Part shown: piece by piece, positions 13,401-24,643 of the stretch
Layout of the letters: every line of letters begins with the position of its first letter
Position numbering within the stretch: position 1 is the stretch's first letter
From: Lumbricus rubellus
Taxonomy: Eukaryota; Annelida; Clitellata; Crassiclitellata; Lumbricidae
NCBI GenBank assembly: GCA_945859605.1
Contig: OX243819.1
Coordinates: 9,598,863 to 9,662,862, forward strand
Length of the DNA: 64,000 nucleotides
Direction of reading: 5' to 3'
Made by a program: the position numbers and the translations under genes
Notes under the pieces: generated by a model
What the model saw: only the letters and a program-made list of their open reading frames with translations
The model's database searches: none
Told to the model about the DNA's origin: nothing

Positions 13401-15938
13401 TTGGACGCACTTCTGAGTAGTCCATTGATGAGGTGCTATATAAATCTACGAATGACTGAGGTCAAGGTCAGTTGTCTGGCTTTTTTATCATGACGCCTGC
13501 AAAGATAGCGCAAATAGTAAATAGACTTTAATGACTGCATTTTAACCATGCATGGTTGGATTATTAATAAATTTAACAGATCTATCATCACGTTCTATTT
13601 ATACTTATTTGCATTGTTTATTCATTATTGCAGTAAGATGTTTAGAATTGAATATATTGTGTAGAATATCGGAGCATATGCAGACAAATGTACATTTCAG
13701 TATTTGCTGAAAATATTATGCCAGAAGTCTGTGTGGCATTTTAGTGCGACTTGTGTAAAGTTTCCTTTAAAACTGATTTGATGGATTGTGTACAGGACAG
13801 TGCCAGGAAATAGTTGAGAAAGAAAGAAGCATTTTCAAACGAAAGGCAGCTGGTGTGGCGCGTGCACCTCGGAAAAGAAAAGGTATTCAGCAGAATATTG
13901 CACAGAACTTTTGGGGATAAATATGAGAAATTATATACAATTAATAATAGTGGCATGTGGTTGCATGTTTATCTATTAGAATTTTCTTTATTGCTGATTT
14001 TCGAATTCTGTATATGTTTGCTTAAAGGAAAAATATGGGTGTTGATCATAATTTATGCTTCAACTATTTAATTGGAATTAAATTAATGTTTTCATTAATT
14101 TAGTACAACTTAAAGCATCTTGTCGCTCTTTGTCTCTATATTAGAATTTGAATAGTGCAACTTCAAGATTGCTACAGAAATAATTTTTACAAAGTTTCTC
14201 TTTCTCTTTTAAGCAGCTGAAGGTCCAGTGATCTACCAGTGCATCGATTGCAGCCAGATATTTCGTGACAAGAAATCCTGCCAGATACACGCGGTGTCTG
14301 GCTGCAAAGCTGAGCAGCGTGGCCAGCAGTCAGAGAGGAGGAGAGGTCTTGTCTATGAATGTCCGTCGTGCCACAAAACATTTTCAATGTTCTCAAAGAT
14401 GATTGAACATCTTCCGGTGCACACTAAGCCTTACCTCTGCGAGAATTGTGGCGAAAGATTTGCTCAGGAGGATATGCTTAACGAACACAAAGTTACGTGC
14501 ACTGAAGGTAAAAATCATCAGAAGTTTTGATTTTGCCACTTTGGCTCTTTGTGTGATATTTGTTTTGGATTAAACACAATTGCTAAAAGAAACACTCTGA
14601 AACGTGTTCATTTTATATACCACATTCAGGTTTGGCTGCACCATCTTGAAGCTTTACATTAAGTGTATGCTACTTTATTTTTACCATACAATTATTGTAC
14701 TTTATTAAAATATAGTTGATAGACTTTATATGCGAAATGTTTCTCGTGATTTGCATTGGTTGATAACGATGACGATTTCACTTTAAATTCTTCAATATAC
14801 TGATGTGTTCTTGTCATATGTGAATTGTTTCTTTGTTTCTAAAATTTTGTCAGATTCTTATCATATGTAGTTTACAGGTAGCTTGATAATTATAATGAAT
14901 TTATTTAAATAAAGGTTACTTGATTTATAAAATTGCAAGTACAAGCAGTATTGATTATTTTGTTATTTATGTCAATGTAAATTGTTAGCCTGAGAACAAT
15001 GTTGGATTTAATTAATCGTGACAAATAATTTATTGTACTTTAAATGATCGATGATTTTATCAGAGAGCTGTTTCTGTCTTGTAGTAAAGCCAATAACTGC
15101 GAAGAAGGCTTCCAGGTCCGCTGAGCCAGTCCTGTGCAGTACATGCGGCAAGCAGTTCCTACGTCGATCCAGCCTCTTCTACCACATGCGTCGGCACATC
15201 GGAAAGCCACACCACATGTGCAGCTTCTGCGGGAAGCTGTTCTACGTCAACGCGGTGCTCGTCCAGCACCTGCGCACCCACACCGGCGAAAAACCCTACC
15301 TCTGTCCTCAGTGTCCTCTGAGGTTTGTAACCACCGGACTGCTCCAGCGTCACCTCAGGGTTCACACGGGTGAGAGACCTTACACGTGCGACATCTGTCA
15401 ACGGACTTTTGCCCAATCGAACTCGCTGAAGACGCACCGTCTGACGCATTCGACTGAAAAGCCGCACAGCTGCATGCATTGCGACCGAGCGTTCAGAAAG
15501 CGAAGTTCGCTCATCATGCACATGCGAGCGCACACTAAAGATCGCCGGCCGATGACGTGCAAGACGTGCGGCAAGGTGTTCTCGTCGCGGGCGCGTCTCG
15601 CCAGTCACGAAGTCGTTCACACCGGGAGAAGACCGGCGAAGAATTACGAGTGCTGCAAGTGCCAGAAAAAGTTCGACACGGATCGGGGATTGGAGAGACA
15701 CGTTGCGGTCGTGCACAGTGGTCAAACGCCCAACAAAGCGGTCGCGTGTAACGTTTGCCATCAGAGGTTTTTTACGAGTGCTCGACTTGAGAGGCATAAA
15801 GAGCTGCATCATGGGAAGGAATCGTCAAGGTACGAGGCAACGATGAAACGTGATTCGTCGTTCAGCGTGAGGAATTCTGTGAATGTTGACCCGACCATTC
15901 AGATTATTGACCTTGGTGTCGAAACTGTTGTGTCCTAA
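4467..15938 (+). CDS. Multi-THAP / multi-C2H2 zinc-finger protein, 15 coding exons, 1192 residues
   Basis: Exons joined by phase: 4467-4552, 5209-5471, 6045-6176, 6887-7041, 7441-7547, 8208-8515, 9163-9633, 10050-10307, 10947-11119, 11618-11808, 12194-12341, 13005-13059, 13796-13882, 14217-14507, 15085-15938. They total 3579 nt with no frame break, and every intron has AG at the acceptor. Order of parts: THAP-B (residues 1-116), a serine/acidic linker, THAP-C (about 213-350), THAP-D (351-507), a helical region (508-593), an acidic stretch, more helices, a basic exon, then about eleven C2H2 fingers (812 onward) and a short tail. The product should be a nuclear DNA-binding transcription regulator. 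THAP domains also occur in P-element-type transposases, but no transposase catalytic region is visible. The donor at 7548 is GC, not GT. The start ATG is the usual short THAP start (MWCSAINC), although the exon is open back to 4443 in phase with THAP-A. A polyadenylation signal follows at 16775. Confidence 0.8.
4831..4850. repeat. (AC)n microsatellite
   Basis: Ten AC units inside the intron that splits THAP-B, just upstream of a SINE. Confidence 0.9.
4862..5075 (+). mobile_element. tRNA-derived SINE, copy 1
   Basis: The head looks like a degenerate tRNA gene with a B-box-like AGATTCAAATCC. The body reads CAAGTCCTTCACTTGCAATT and GCTCAGCGCTTCGGCGTGAA. The tail is GGAGCGCTTCTGA ... TTGAAGGGGCGCTATGACAA followed by ACA-rich repeats. 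A closer-to-consensus copy is at 47866, with reverse-oriented copies at 54541 and elsewhere. It lies in the THAP-B intron. Confidence 0.8.
7441..8515 (+). other. THAP-C domain exon pair with a GC splice donor
   Basis: Exon 7441-7547 gives [13 protein letters not shown] and [11 protein letters not shown]. Exon 8208-8515 gives [19 protein letters not shown] (C-x2-H) and KAVPTLFDV. The phase-2 split is at the same place as in THAP-A and THAP-B, but the donor reads AAG-GCATGT where the other two have GTACGT and GTAATA. No nearby GT keeps the phase, so a GC-AG intron is the simplest reading. Confidence 0.8.
8646..8700 (-). repeat. Dispersed LINE/SINE 3' tail fragment
   Basis: On the - strand it reads GGGAGCGCTCCTGAGTAG then CTTGAAGGAGCGCTATATCA. 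This is the shared 3' tail seen at many places in the window (for example 35820, 39080, 51000). Nothing else of the element is visible here. Confidence 0.7.
9163..9633 (+). other. THAP-D domain, single uninterrupted exon
   Basis: One exon carries the whole domain: [43 protein letters not shown] and PDAIPNRHY. Unlike THAP-A, -B and -C it has no intron inside. It also has a glycine/acidic insertion ([12 protein letters not shown], about 9347-9383) between the zinc ligands and the closing motif. It ends with a lysine-rich stretch before a phase-1 donor at 9634. Confidence 0.85.
10050..10307 (+). other. Linker exon with a helical module shared with the neighbouring C2H2 gene
   Basis: The exon encodes [20 protein letters not shown] followed by [18 protein letters not shown] and an acidic tail. 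The exon at 18754 in the next gene encodes EFSLSEKEGMSKIICDRLL, FLKRLILLQELSDAW. The two align without gaps over about 54 residues, and both exons begin in phase 1 at the same glutamate codon. I do not recognise this as a named domain. Its pattern of leucines suggests paired helices, perhaps for dimerisation. Confidence 0.7.
11358..11428. mobile_element. Short palindromic MITE, copy 1
   Basis: The ends are inverted copies (TTAACCCTTTAATGCC and GGCATTAAAGGGTTAA) around about 38 bp that includes GATGGTAGTAAATGG. A close copy sits at 44808-44875. The TTAA ends suggest a TA- or TTAA-targeting element. It lies in an intron of the THAP-C2H2 gene. Confidence 0.75.
13171..13445 (+). mobile_element. 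3'-truncated LINE, reverse-transcriptase C-terminus
   Basis: In one frame I read [11 protein letters not shown] and later a block ending LKAILFGH, the usual end of non-LTR retrotransposon polyproteins (a WNxLP motif, then a hydrophobic L-F pair). The sequence then runs into the shared tail CGCACTTCTGAGTAG ... GAGGTGCTATATAAATCT. It sits in the intron between 13059 and 13796. Confidence 0.7.
13796..13882 (+). other. Basic exon with candidate nuclear-localisation signal
   Basis: This 87-bp phase 1-1 exon encodes [28 protein letters not shown]. The two basic clusters (KRK and RKRK) about ten residues apart look like a bipartite nuclear-localisation signal, placed just before the zinc fingers. 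Confidence 0.65.
14217..15938 (+). other. C2H2 zinc-finger array of the THAP-C2H2 gene
   Basis: Exon 14217-14507 holds three fingers, of which the first (YQCIDC) and third (YLCENC) end in H-C instead of H-H. Exon 15085-15938 holds eight more, beginning VLCSTC, HMCSFC, YLCPQC, YTCDIC, HSCMHC, MTCKTC, YECCKC and VACNVC. Several are joined by THTGEKP-like linkers, which mark sequence-specific DNA binding. The reading frame stops with TAA at 15938. Confidence 0.9.
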
Positions 15939-16774
15939 CTGAACTTTTTAGTTACTGAACTTTGTCGTTGAACTGTTGAGTGAGTAGGCTGCGAAAGAAG
16001 AATAGCGTATTTCTGTTTGACATTTCAACACAGTAGGCAATATGTTCTGTGGCGACGCCACCATAGGTTGCGGACGGTCATTTGACATGCCTATTTTATG
16101 CTTGACCTGCCTGATGACCTGCCAAAATTCTTAGGAATTTTTAATATCTTCTTTGCATTTAATTTCTTCAATAACTGGATAACTAGCTGGATGACTTGTT
16201 TGACCCTGACGCGACCTGCCGAAATTGTATAGCTGGCATCAGGTCACGAGTCACGACTGTATATGTTTGCAGTTGCACTAGGTAGCCACTCGCCGATGCC
16301 AACGCTTTTTAACTGTTCATCGATTGCAATGTTTACATAACTGCTTATTGTACACTGTACAGACACATTTATTACGTATTTCATGCCTTCGTTATAGAAG
16401 TTGAACCAATTAGTGTCTGGTTGTCAAAGAGGAATAGTATTGCTTTAGGGAAGATGCACCAAGTGGGCCACACCAAGTTTATTGAACGAGGGATGCTCAA
16501 TGCTTTGGTTAGAGCAACTGTTAGTTTCAGTTTCCTGTGTCAAATTCTGCACGTTTGAGCTTTGTTGACTGTTATGGCTGATGCTTGCAACATTACATTG
16601 TTTAAGTTTTAAAAACTGGTAAAGAACATGATGGTGGTGGTGGTGTTCTGACATAGTTTTCTGACTTTTCTCCTATGCGTCTTCTATGTTACCGTCACAA
16701 CCTGAGAAATATAAGGTATTCTGAGTAATTGGAGCCCTGATAAACAATGGAATGTTGGGTGTAACAATTAATTA

Positions 16775-16780
16775 AATAAA
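16775..16780 (+). terminator. Candidate polyadenylation signal of the THAP-C2H2 gene
   Basis: This AATAAA lies about 840 bp after the stop codon. I saw no other gene feature between 15938 and this point. The 3' untranslated region is inferred. Confidence 0.4.
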
Positions 16781-17258
16781 AATGCTTAGCTTTGCCTGGT
16801 TGGACAACCAATGGCAAGTTTGGCAGTTTATTTTCGCCCCTCTTGCTGTAAGCTGATGCTGTATAACACAGGTGGGTAGCATACATTACGGCCCATAGGC
16901 TTTGTTCGGCCCTGGATATCTTAGAAAAGGCTCTTTGCATGTATTTTAGGTGGTCACAACGAATTAAGAATTCCATGTAACAAAGATATCCTGACGGGTA
17001 CATGTTCATGAGCAGAACTAATGACGTAACAGGAGTAAGTCTTCTTTGTAGAACAAGGAGATGTAACAATACCATAATTATAGCCACTGTTCTAACAACA
17101 GCAGTCACTAAACAACTAGTGACTTACAATCCGTGTTGTAGACCAAGATGGTGTCATAATATGAAATCAATACTAGGCCTACAAAGCTATTAACATAGCA
17201 GCAACTTTCCATTATACTTAAAAATAAATAAAAATAATAATTATAGAGTAATGTAATC

Positions 17259-17618
17259 ATGGGCGCCCGCACATAGAGGCAAGGGGGGCACTTGCCCCCC
17301 CCCTGGAAAATTGAAACCTATTTTTCTCACTGCTACTTTTGGGGTTTATAACAAATTTCTTCACTTTAGAGAATTAAAAAGCCTACTTTTAACTAATACT
17401 TTTCGATTTTTTAAACAAATTTTCTTGCAAAAAGAAACAATTCATATTAGAAATTCTAAAAAGTGAAACTGAGAAATTTACATCAAGAAACCTATATGAA
17501 AAATACCCATGCATGTTCTTAACTCCCCGCTTTGCATTTTTTTACCTTCTGAAAATTTTTTTTTTACGTTGGCCATCGTGTTTTGCTCCTCCTGCAAAAA
17601 TTTCTGCGGGCGCCCATG
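17259..17618. mobile_element. hAT-like MITE, 360 bp, perfect ends
   Basis: Perfect 14-bp terminal inverted repeats (CATGGGCGCCCGCA) bound 360 bp with no coding capacity. They are flanked by a perfect 8-bp target duplication, AATGTAAT (17251-17258 and 17619-17626). The internal left side has GGGGGGCACTTGCCCCCC, a hairpin-like palindrome also present in the element at 2278. Confidence 0.92.
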
Positions 17619-18753
17619 AATGTAATGAAATTGTATAACAGAGAAGTCATCACAACGCGAAGTAAGCCTAACTGTTAATAACCTAACGTGGTAATGTCCA
17701 GCATTATCCACAGGCCGTGGTGTAAAAACTGTGTTGATCGAACAAGGAGAATGTCATCACAATGAAAATTCTAATAAGCACAATAACTAATGTAAAAGCG
17801 AAAAGCTGAATACGACAACTGAGCAGAAGCCGTACCATAGTAGCCTATGAACAAAGATCTTATAATCTACGGCTACGGTATCAATAGCAAACCGTTAGGC
17901 CTATCATTCAAACTCTGGATCGAGTGTCTTCAAGTAAATTAAGGCGAAGTCTGCATTTTAATTCAGCCATAGCTAATTAATTATTCATAGGCCTACTGTG
18001 CTAAAGACGACGTTTAGGAAAGTGTTCATCCAGTCGTTCTAATGCCAATAAGTCATCAAAGAACAGAATAGTGACCAACGGTATATTTGTTTGCAGTTTG
18101 AGATAAACGTAGACGAGATCCTAAGATAAATATAAGCGTTCTGAGTCCTGACTGCCTACTGCTATTCTTTACAAGTGAATGGTGGTATTTTGATCATGGC
18201 GATTGAGGCATAGCGCTATAATAACTATTGTAATCGCGTTGGTGAAACTAATAACCGGATATTATGTTGCTAAATGCTAACTTGCCTTAATTCATACGTG
18301 TTTGCAGCTCTTGAAAGAATATAAAATGGGAGAATTTTATTCGAATTTCATAGGTTATAACAGCATTAATTATGGATCAGAGCTTTGAATACTTTTACGT
18401 TTTGCATCTTTGTGTATGAATTCAAAGCATAACTAATAGAAATATAGTAGCGGCGATGGCTGCAGCTAAAAAGGCATATTCTGTGATGCATTCTTTGGTT
18501 ATGTACGAATTGTATGTAGTTAATAATTTCCGGTGTTTAACGACAACTTATGACTGACAGGGTCATTGATTTTGACAGTGCCTCACCCTACACGTTGCCT
18601 TCAAAAGAGTCTGAAGCTTCCTCGGTTTTTGACAAATGGCAGGGGTGCATAGCTGCATGAAGCAAAATTAATAACAATACAAGACTCAACTGATTGTATA
18701 AGAGTAAAATACAATGAGTGGTGTTTAACCCCATCCAATTTTATTTTTATCAG

Positions 18754-20715
18754 AATTTTCTCTCTCCGAAAAAGAGGGCATGTCGAAGATAATCTGCGAT
18801 CGGCTGCTGAAGTTGACGTCTCGCTGTCTGACAAAAAGATTCCTAAAGCGCCTCATCTTGCTACAGGAACTTTCAGATGCTTGGCAGAGCGATGATGACG
18901 TTCAACTGGTTATTGTCAAAAAGCCATCAAGCACAGTCAAAACAGAAGCTCTGCAAGACTTTGCCATCGAAACCGCTATAGCTTCATGTAAGTAAGTCCT
19001 TCGACACACATGTTTGAATATAACGCATAATATATCAAAGTTCTATTATTAACATATTTGTTATATTACAAGTATTACTATGTTATTATTGTATGAATGG
19101 AACGCTCAATTTAGCACATTTTAAGTACCTCGCAAAGGTTGCTGTACCTATGATCATCTAGAAGAACTATAAGTTGACGTTGAAGCACGTCTGGCTTGTT
19201 GCTCTGCTATGAGGGGCAACTCCTAGTTCCATGCTTAGCTGCCAGGCAATGCCTAGCTTTCTCGATTGCAGGGCCATTCATCTGAAATGAACTCCATTCA
19301 ATGCTGCATTTATTACATCTGACCGATCAAACTTTGTTTCATAAATCACTCAAGTCTTTTTTATTTTGCCATGGCTGGGCTGGGAGCAACCCTGCCTAGA
19401 TTTCTTGAAGGGGTGCTATGTAAGTCCATAAAATGAATGAATGAATAAGTGCGCTTTGGGAAAGTTAACAAATCGCATGCTGCTGCACATAGTCAAAGGC
19501 AGCAATATGTAAGTGCAGCTGTGTGAGGTGTTCCAGCACAGCACCTAAAAAGGCATGAAGAGCTTGAGTTGGAGTGCACCTGCATATCTCCATGGGCTGC
19601 AGAGCATAACGAGTGCTGATCCATTTGGCTCAAGACTGGAACACAATCATGATGTATGCCAGAATGTTGCTAGTAATTGAAGCATATGTCAGCATGGTGG
19701 TTTTAAAGGCCTGCAGCAAGCTTGGCTACGGTATCCAGTGTTGTGTATCTTGCATATATTCAGTTTTATGGGATTTTCTTGGGCTTGTTGTCTAAAACTT
19801 TTGCAGTACACTTATGGTTGTAAAGGATCTAACGCTAATAGACCTAGCGTTGAAACATGTGCATAAAATGTTATGCTGATCGAAAGTACAAGGCTTTTAA
19901 AGCAGAATATACTTAAATTTAAAATTGCTTGTTAGTAGTTGTCAACTTCTATGGTGCCAGTGTAAAATGTACGAGGTATTAACTGATAGCACTCCTAAGC
20001 CAAGCTATTATCATATAAAAATACAGAAGATCAGTCCAATGTGACAGACAACCTACGGGAGATTAGCAGTTTAGCAGTTTGAAAGAAGCAAGTCTGTAGC
20101 TGAGAATGTAACTTAGGGGTTCATACTGACCCTACGCATTTTGCTTATTCAGAAACGTTTTTGAAATACTTCAATTGTGCAGAAGTTATCTTACATGTAT
20201 ATAAAATGCCAATTTTTTCATTTGCAGCGGAGAACAATCTGACTGAGAATTACGCACGACAAAATGGTGAAATATCAAATCAGTTCTGCTGCGAGCATTG
20301 CGGAATGCTTTTCGAAACCTCTAATCTCTTAAGCCGCCATGTCAGAAGTCATTTAACTGTCAGCAGGCCATCATTTAAATGCAGAGACTGTGACAGGGAA
20401 TTCACGCGAGCAGAGGGTTTGAAACGTCACATGACAACACACTCCGGTGAAAAACCTTGCATCTGTAGTCGTTGTGGAAAACAGTTTTCACGGCTTGATC
20501 ATCTGGTACTTCACATGCGTACGCACACTGGAGAAAGACCTTATACGTGCAGCGAATGTGGGAAGCACTTCAGTACCGGACCGCATCTGAAGAAGCATCT
20601 TGGCATGCACGGGAAGGAAACGCCGTACGTCTGCAATTGCCATGGACACGGATATACAAGCATAGAAGCTATCCGAATGCACTTTCAAGAAATGCAGTAC
20701 GTCGTAAACGACTAG
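18754..20715 (+). CDS. C2H2 zinc-finger protein, paralogue of the upstream gene (5' end not found)
   Basis: Exons 18754-18987 and 20228-20715 join in phase 1 (donor GTAAGTA, acceptor TTTGCAG) and give 240 codons plus stop. The first exon encodes the helical module shared with the exon at 10050. The second encodes four good C2H2 fingers (FCCEHC, FKCRDC, CICSRC, YTCSEC) and a degenerate fifth (YVCNCHGHGY) that lacks the normal ligand spacing. The first exon is entered in phase 1, so at least one upstream coding exon is expected. I found no good match: the ATG at 18456 in a GCGGCGATGGCTGCAGC context is attractive, but none of its donors gives phase 1. The ATG at 18780 could be an internal start. 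It could also be an alternative 3' end of the THAP gene, since the phases are compatible. Probably a nuclear DNA-binding regulator. Confidence 0.7.
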
Positions 20716-21783
20716 CTTATAATATCAGTCCACTTTTTAACTGATCAGTGCATTTCCAGTGTGATGTAAGTGGTAATGACGGAAAGGAAGAAAAGTTTAA
20801 AGGGCAGAAATTTAATCATCGAATGGTGTTAAAAATCATTTTTGTTGTAAGCATTGTGACCAGTGCTCAACTGTGTCTGAAGGCTGTTGGAATAACTATC
20901 TTTGCAGTGTTCTCAAATCAGTGTAATGTAAGTGGTAATGATGGAAAGACAGAAAGAAAGGTTGAATGAAAATCAGAACAGGTGTAGCAAAACTTTTGTT
21001 CCAGAATTGTGAGGCAGTTGAATTCTCATTCATGAAAAATTGGCATGCAGTTGGGTAGGCGGCCCACGTGAAAGATTTTTTGGTCAATGAGTAGATTAAT
21101 TTTTTTGTGCACTCCCGTGTGCTCTCTTCTGCAGTTTCCATTTTCAAGACTGGACACAAAACTTGTCTAGCTATCCTGGTTCAACTTCTGCACCATCCAT
21201 GCCTTGACCCAACCTAGATTCTGACTTGACACAGAAAGCGACCAAACAGCCTGGCTAGTGTGGAATTGACTTTATATTGCGCCAGCGATTAAAGAGGACT
21301 CCACAACACATTTTCATGTGATGCTGAGACGTCTTGGAGACTTCATTTACATTGCCATGTATCATTTGGTATTCTGGAATTTTAATTATAGGCGGTCAAA
21401 TGTCACTTGTACTTGGTGATATAATTTATTCCAAAAGACTTATTAAGTAATACGATTTTAGTATTAAACATCTGTTGGCTTGTTGTTTTGTTGCTACAGT
21501 GTCTCTGAGTGGAGATCTTGAAGGGATGCTATATAAATTTATGCGATTGATTGGTTTATTGATTTTCCTAAGAAATGTTTCACATAGCTGAAGGATGCAT
21601 TACCTAAAGCTACAATAGGCCTATGCATGAAATGAGTTTTACAAAAATGTCACTCTATTTCACTGCATTTGTGAACATATAAATGTCGTCAGTTTCTACA
21701 AGATTAAGTTGGTTGAATTATTGTTCAAATGTATCAATGTATGATAATATTAAAAAGACTGAACACTATCATACGTTTTAACA

Positions 21784-21789
21784 TTTATT
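21784..21789 (-). terminator. Candidate distal polyadenylation signal for the ITM2-like gene
   Basis: AATAAA on the - strand, about 2.2 kb after the stop codon at 23971. Closer candidates lie in the TTTATT-rich stretch at 23338-23353. The + strand gene ending at 20715 converges on this point. Between 20716 and 23970 I see no coding exon. Confidence 0.3.
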
Positions 21790-23534
21790 CATCACATCAG
21801 AAGTTGATAAAATTTTCATCACAGTAAAATGACTGACATTTATGCAGGTAAAAAGTTCACTCAAAAACGAACTGAGTATCATGCAATGGAAAAGTTTTAC
21901 TAAAAAAGACAGTAACAAAAGTCAGAGCCTTAAGTTTTGAGTCGTGAACGATAATTTCATGAAAAATAATTTCCGATATGTAATAATCATACACGTGCAT
22001 TATGCATTTGTTATCGAACATTCATATAGTGCCATTTAAAGAGACAAAATCTCGAGGTGCACAAAACATAAAAAAACACAATCTAGTAGAATGGTTTCAA
22101 GCATTTGTGGAAATGAGGCAAAGAAAAACCAAGAAGCTCAAATGCATATTCAGCAAATTGTTTTGTATAATTTTACACAGCCCTCTCCAAGACAACCTAC
22201 TCAAAGGTGCTGTCTACACTAAACAATATCAAATGATGTTAAAAGTCATTAAAAACAATTGTTTGTCAATATACAGATGGTGCTCTGACAAGTTGCTGAG
22301 TAGCACTACAAACTTCATCAATATTTCATCATCTGCTGCAGAGAATACATAGTAATAGTGGCAATGGTAACAGCTAACAATATGCCTCCAAAGGGTTGAG
22401 ATGTCCTGGTTATTTCCAGATGTTGCCCGTAAAAATTTTACATTTGGATATATAAATAAGTAAAAGGCTTTAGACCACAACAATGAGTGGAAACCAATGC
22501 AACTTGTTAGAGGGTCAACATGGGTCTGAGTCCGAGGTCCTGTATTGCCAAAGTCTAAGTGAAATGGCTGGTCACCTGATATGGTCATGACATCTCTCAT
22601 GCATCACATCGTTAATCAGTTAAACACTAAACTTGAGTATTTTTTGCTGGTGAAAAAGCTCACATAATATAATTATCAGGTTCTAACAGCAGCACAGAAC
22701 ATTGATAAAATATCTCTGGTAAATATATTTCAACGTCAATTTTTTTATAAAGTAAATTGTGATCAAGTCTGTTATGTAAGGTCATGTCTTGACCTCAGCC
22801 CAATTTTGTGACCCTGTCCATTGTCCAATAATCCCAATTACCATTGCAAGATTTACAATGTCACTGATTCTAAAGTTCTCACAACACGGCATAATAATGT
22901 CAACCAGCCTAACGTCGAACAATTTAGCATCTATAGTGTAATGCAATACAATAATAAGAGAATGCGAAATTCGCATAATATTTCAATATGCTCTTATCTG
23001 CAGTATTCAATTGATACAATAATAGATTCAAGTTTGATATGCAAAGTTCAATGGACACAAAACAACAATTAATAAATCATAATCAACTGTCACAAACTAA
23101 GCAAGAACATTCTAAATCATATGAAGTCAGTATTCAAAGAATCTCAACTGAGTCAACATACGCAGAAACATGAAAACCATTTTGTGTAGCACATGCAACA
23201 GAAATAACAAAGAATGTCTTCATAAAATCATTAAATAGTTTCATTGGCATTAATAGTTTAATACGACCAAAAATTCCAAAAGAAAATCTGATTCTGCAGC
23301 AGAATTCACATGAAAAATAGGCTTCCACTTACAACATTTTATTTATTTATTTTTTATGTCTTTTAATATTCAACACCACTTTTCTAATCTATCAGAATTG
23401 GCATTGAAGTACTGTACTTGAACTACCACCATTTTACATTTTTAATTGCCAAATACGTAATCTCGTAATCCCGGGATTGGAAGAATTCCTCGAATTACGT
23501 TACCTATTCAAGGTACAGCAACACACAAAAATGT

Positions 23535-23640
23535 ATTGAGGAGACAAGGACATGCATAGGGTACCCACACAGCGAAGGTTTGAACCCATACTCTGTGTTA
23601 CAGTGCCAGCACTCTAACCAACCACATAATTATGTCCACA
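23535..23640 (-). mobile_element. tRNA-like SINE fragment in the ITM2 3' untranslated region
   Basis: The - strand shows an A-box-like TGGTTAGAGTGCTGG and, about 30 bp later, a B-box-like GGGTTCAAACC. That is the spacing of an internal RNA polymerase III promoter. The 3' side is not tRNA-like, so I call a tRNA-derived SINE and not a functional tRNA. Confidence 0.6.
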
Positions 23641-23970
23641 ATACTTTGATTCTGCACTATTTTACACAACAGTTAACTTAATAAAATACACAATGGTTGC
23701 TGATTTTAGCAACATGTCTAAATAGTACCATACGATAGCACAGCAATATTTTCAAAGCCAAAAGCCAACAAAAGATTCGAACACGTAGCAACAGACAACG
23801 AGTGCTTAGCCATTCTAAATGAACCTCTACGACATTTAACTTGATATGCAACTAAGAAGATTTGAAAAAATGTATGAACCATTCTCAATGTAGTCATTTC
23901 ACTGGATCTATCGATCATGGCCGGCTAATTGTCTTCACTGGATAGCAGACATTGTCTCAGCCAGAACTCC

Positions 23971-24590
23971 TCACAGACAGTCCTTGATCTTGATACACAG
24001 CATCTGGTCAGTTCCACCATCGCCAAGACAATACTGGGTGCCCACCAGCTCGCAAGCATTTCTCTTAAATCGCGTAGCTAGAAACAAAAATACAGCAATA
24101 AGATTAATGCATATGCAGGCCTATCATGTTAATCTCAAATTCTTTATTCACAAGCATTTATGAACCATATACTCAAATTATTCAATCTCAGATATTTAAG
24201 AATCAAGTACTCAATCATAGGTATTCAGCAACCAGGTATACTCATACACAGTTTATTTATTACTGCTAACTTATCTGTACAATATACAGCAACAATAAAC
24301 AATCAATTAAATACCATATGCCTGTTTTCTAGGATTAAAATTCACGAATCAAAGTGTTGTACACTGTTGCTGCATTGGAGGGTTTTAGGATGATGGTTAA
24401 CACTCTGGCATGGAATGCACGGATGCAAGATTGCTTCCAACTACTCTCCCAAAGGTCCACTCAACCTTCCAATCGACAGATGGCATTGCACCTTGTTGGC
24501 TGCAGACAGTTAAATTCGAATCCCTGTGATCATTCGTCATACTATGAATTGTAATCATTCTGCATTTTGTCAGTTTAAATTAAACAAAGA

Positions 24591-24643
<53 letters not shown>

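Noticed and set aside
15159..15812. 217-codon open frame on the - strand
   Set aside because: It is the antisense shadow of the C2H2 exon. Its length comes from the codon bias of the finger repeats.
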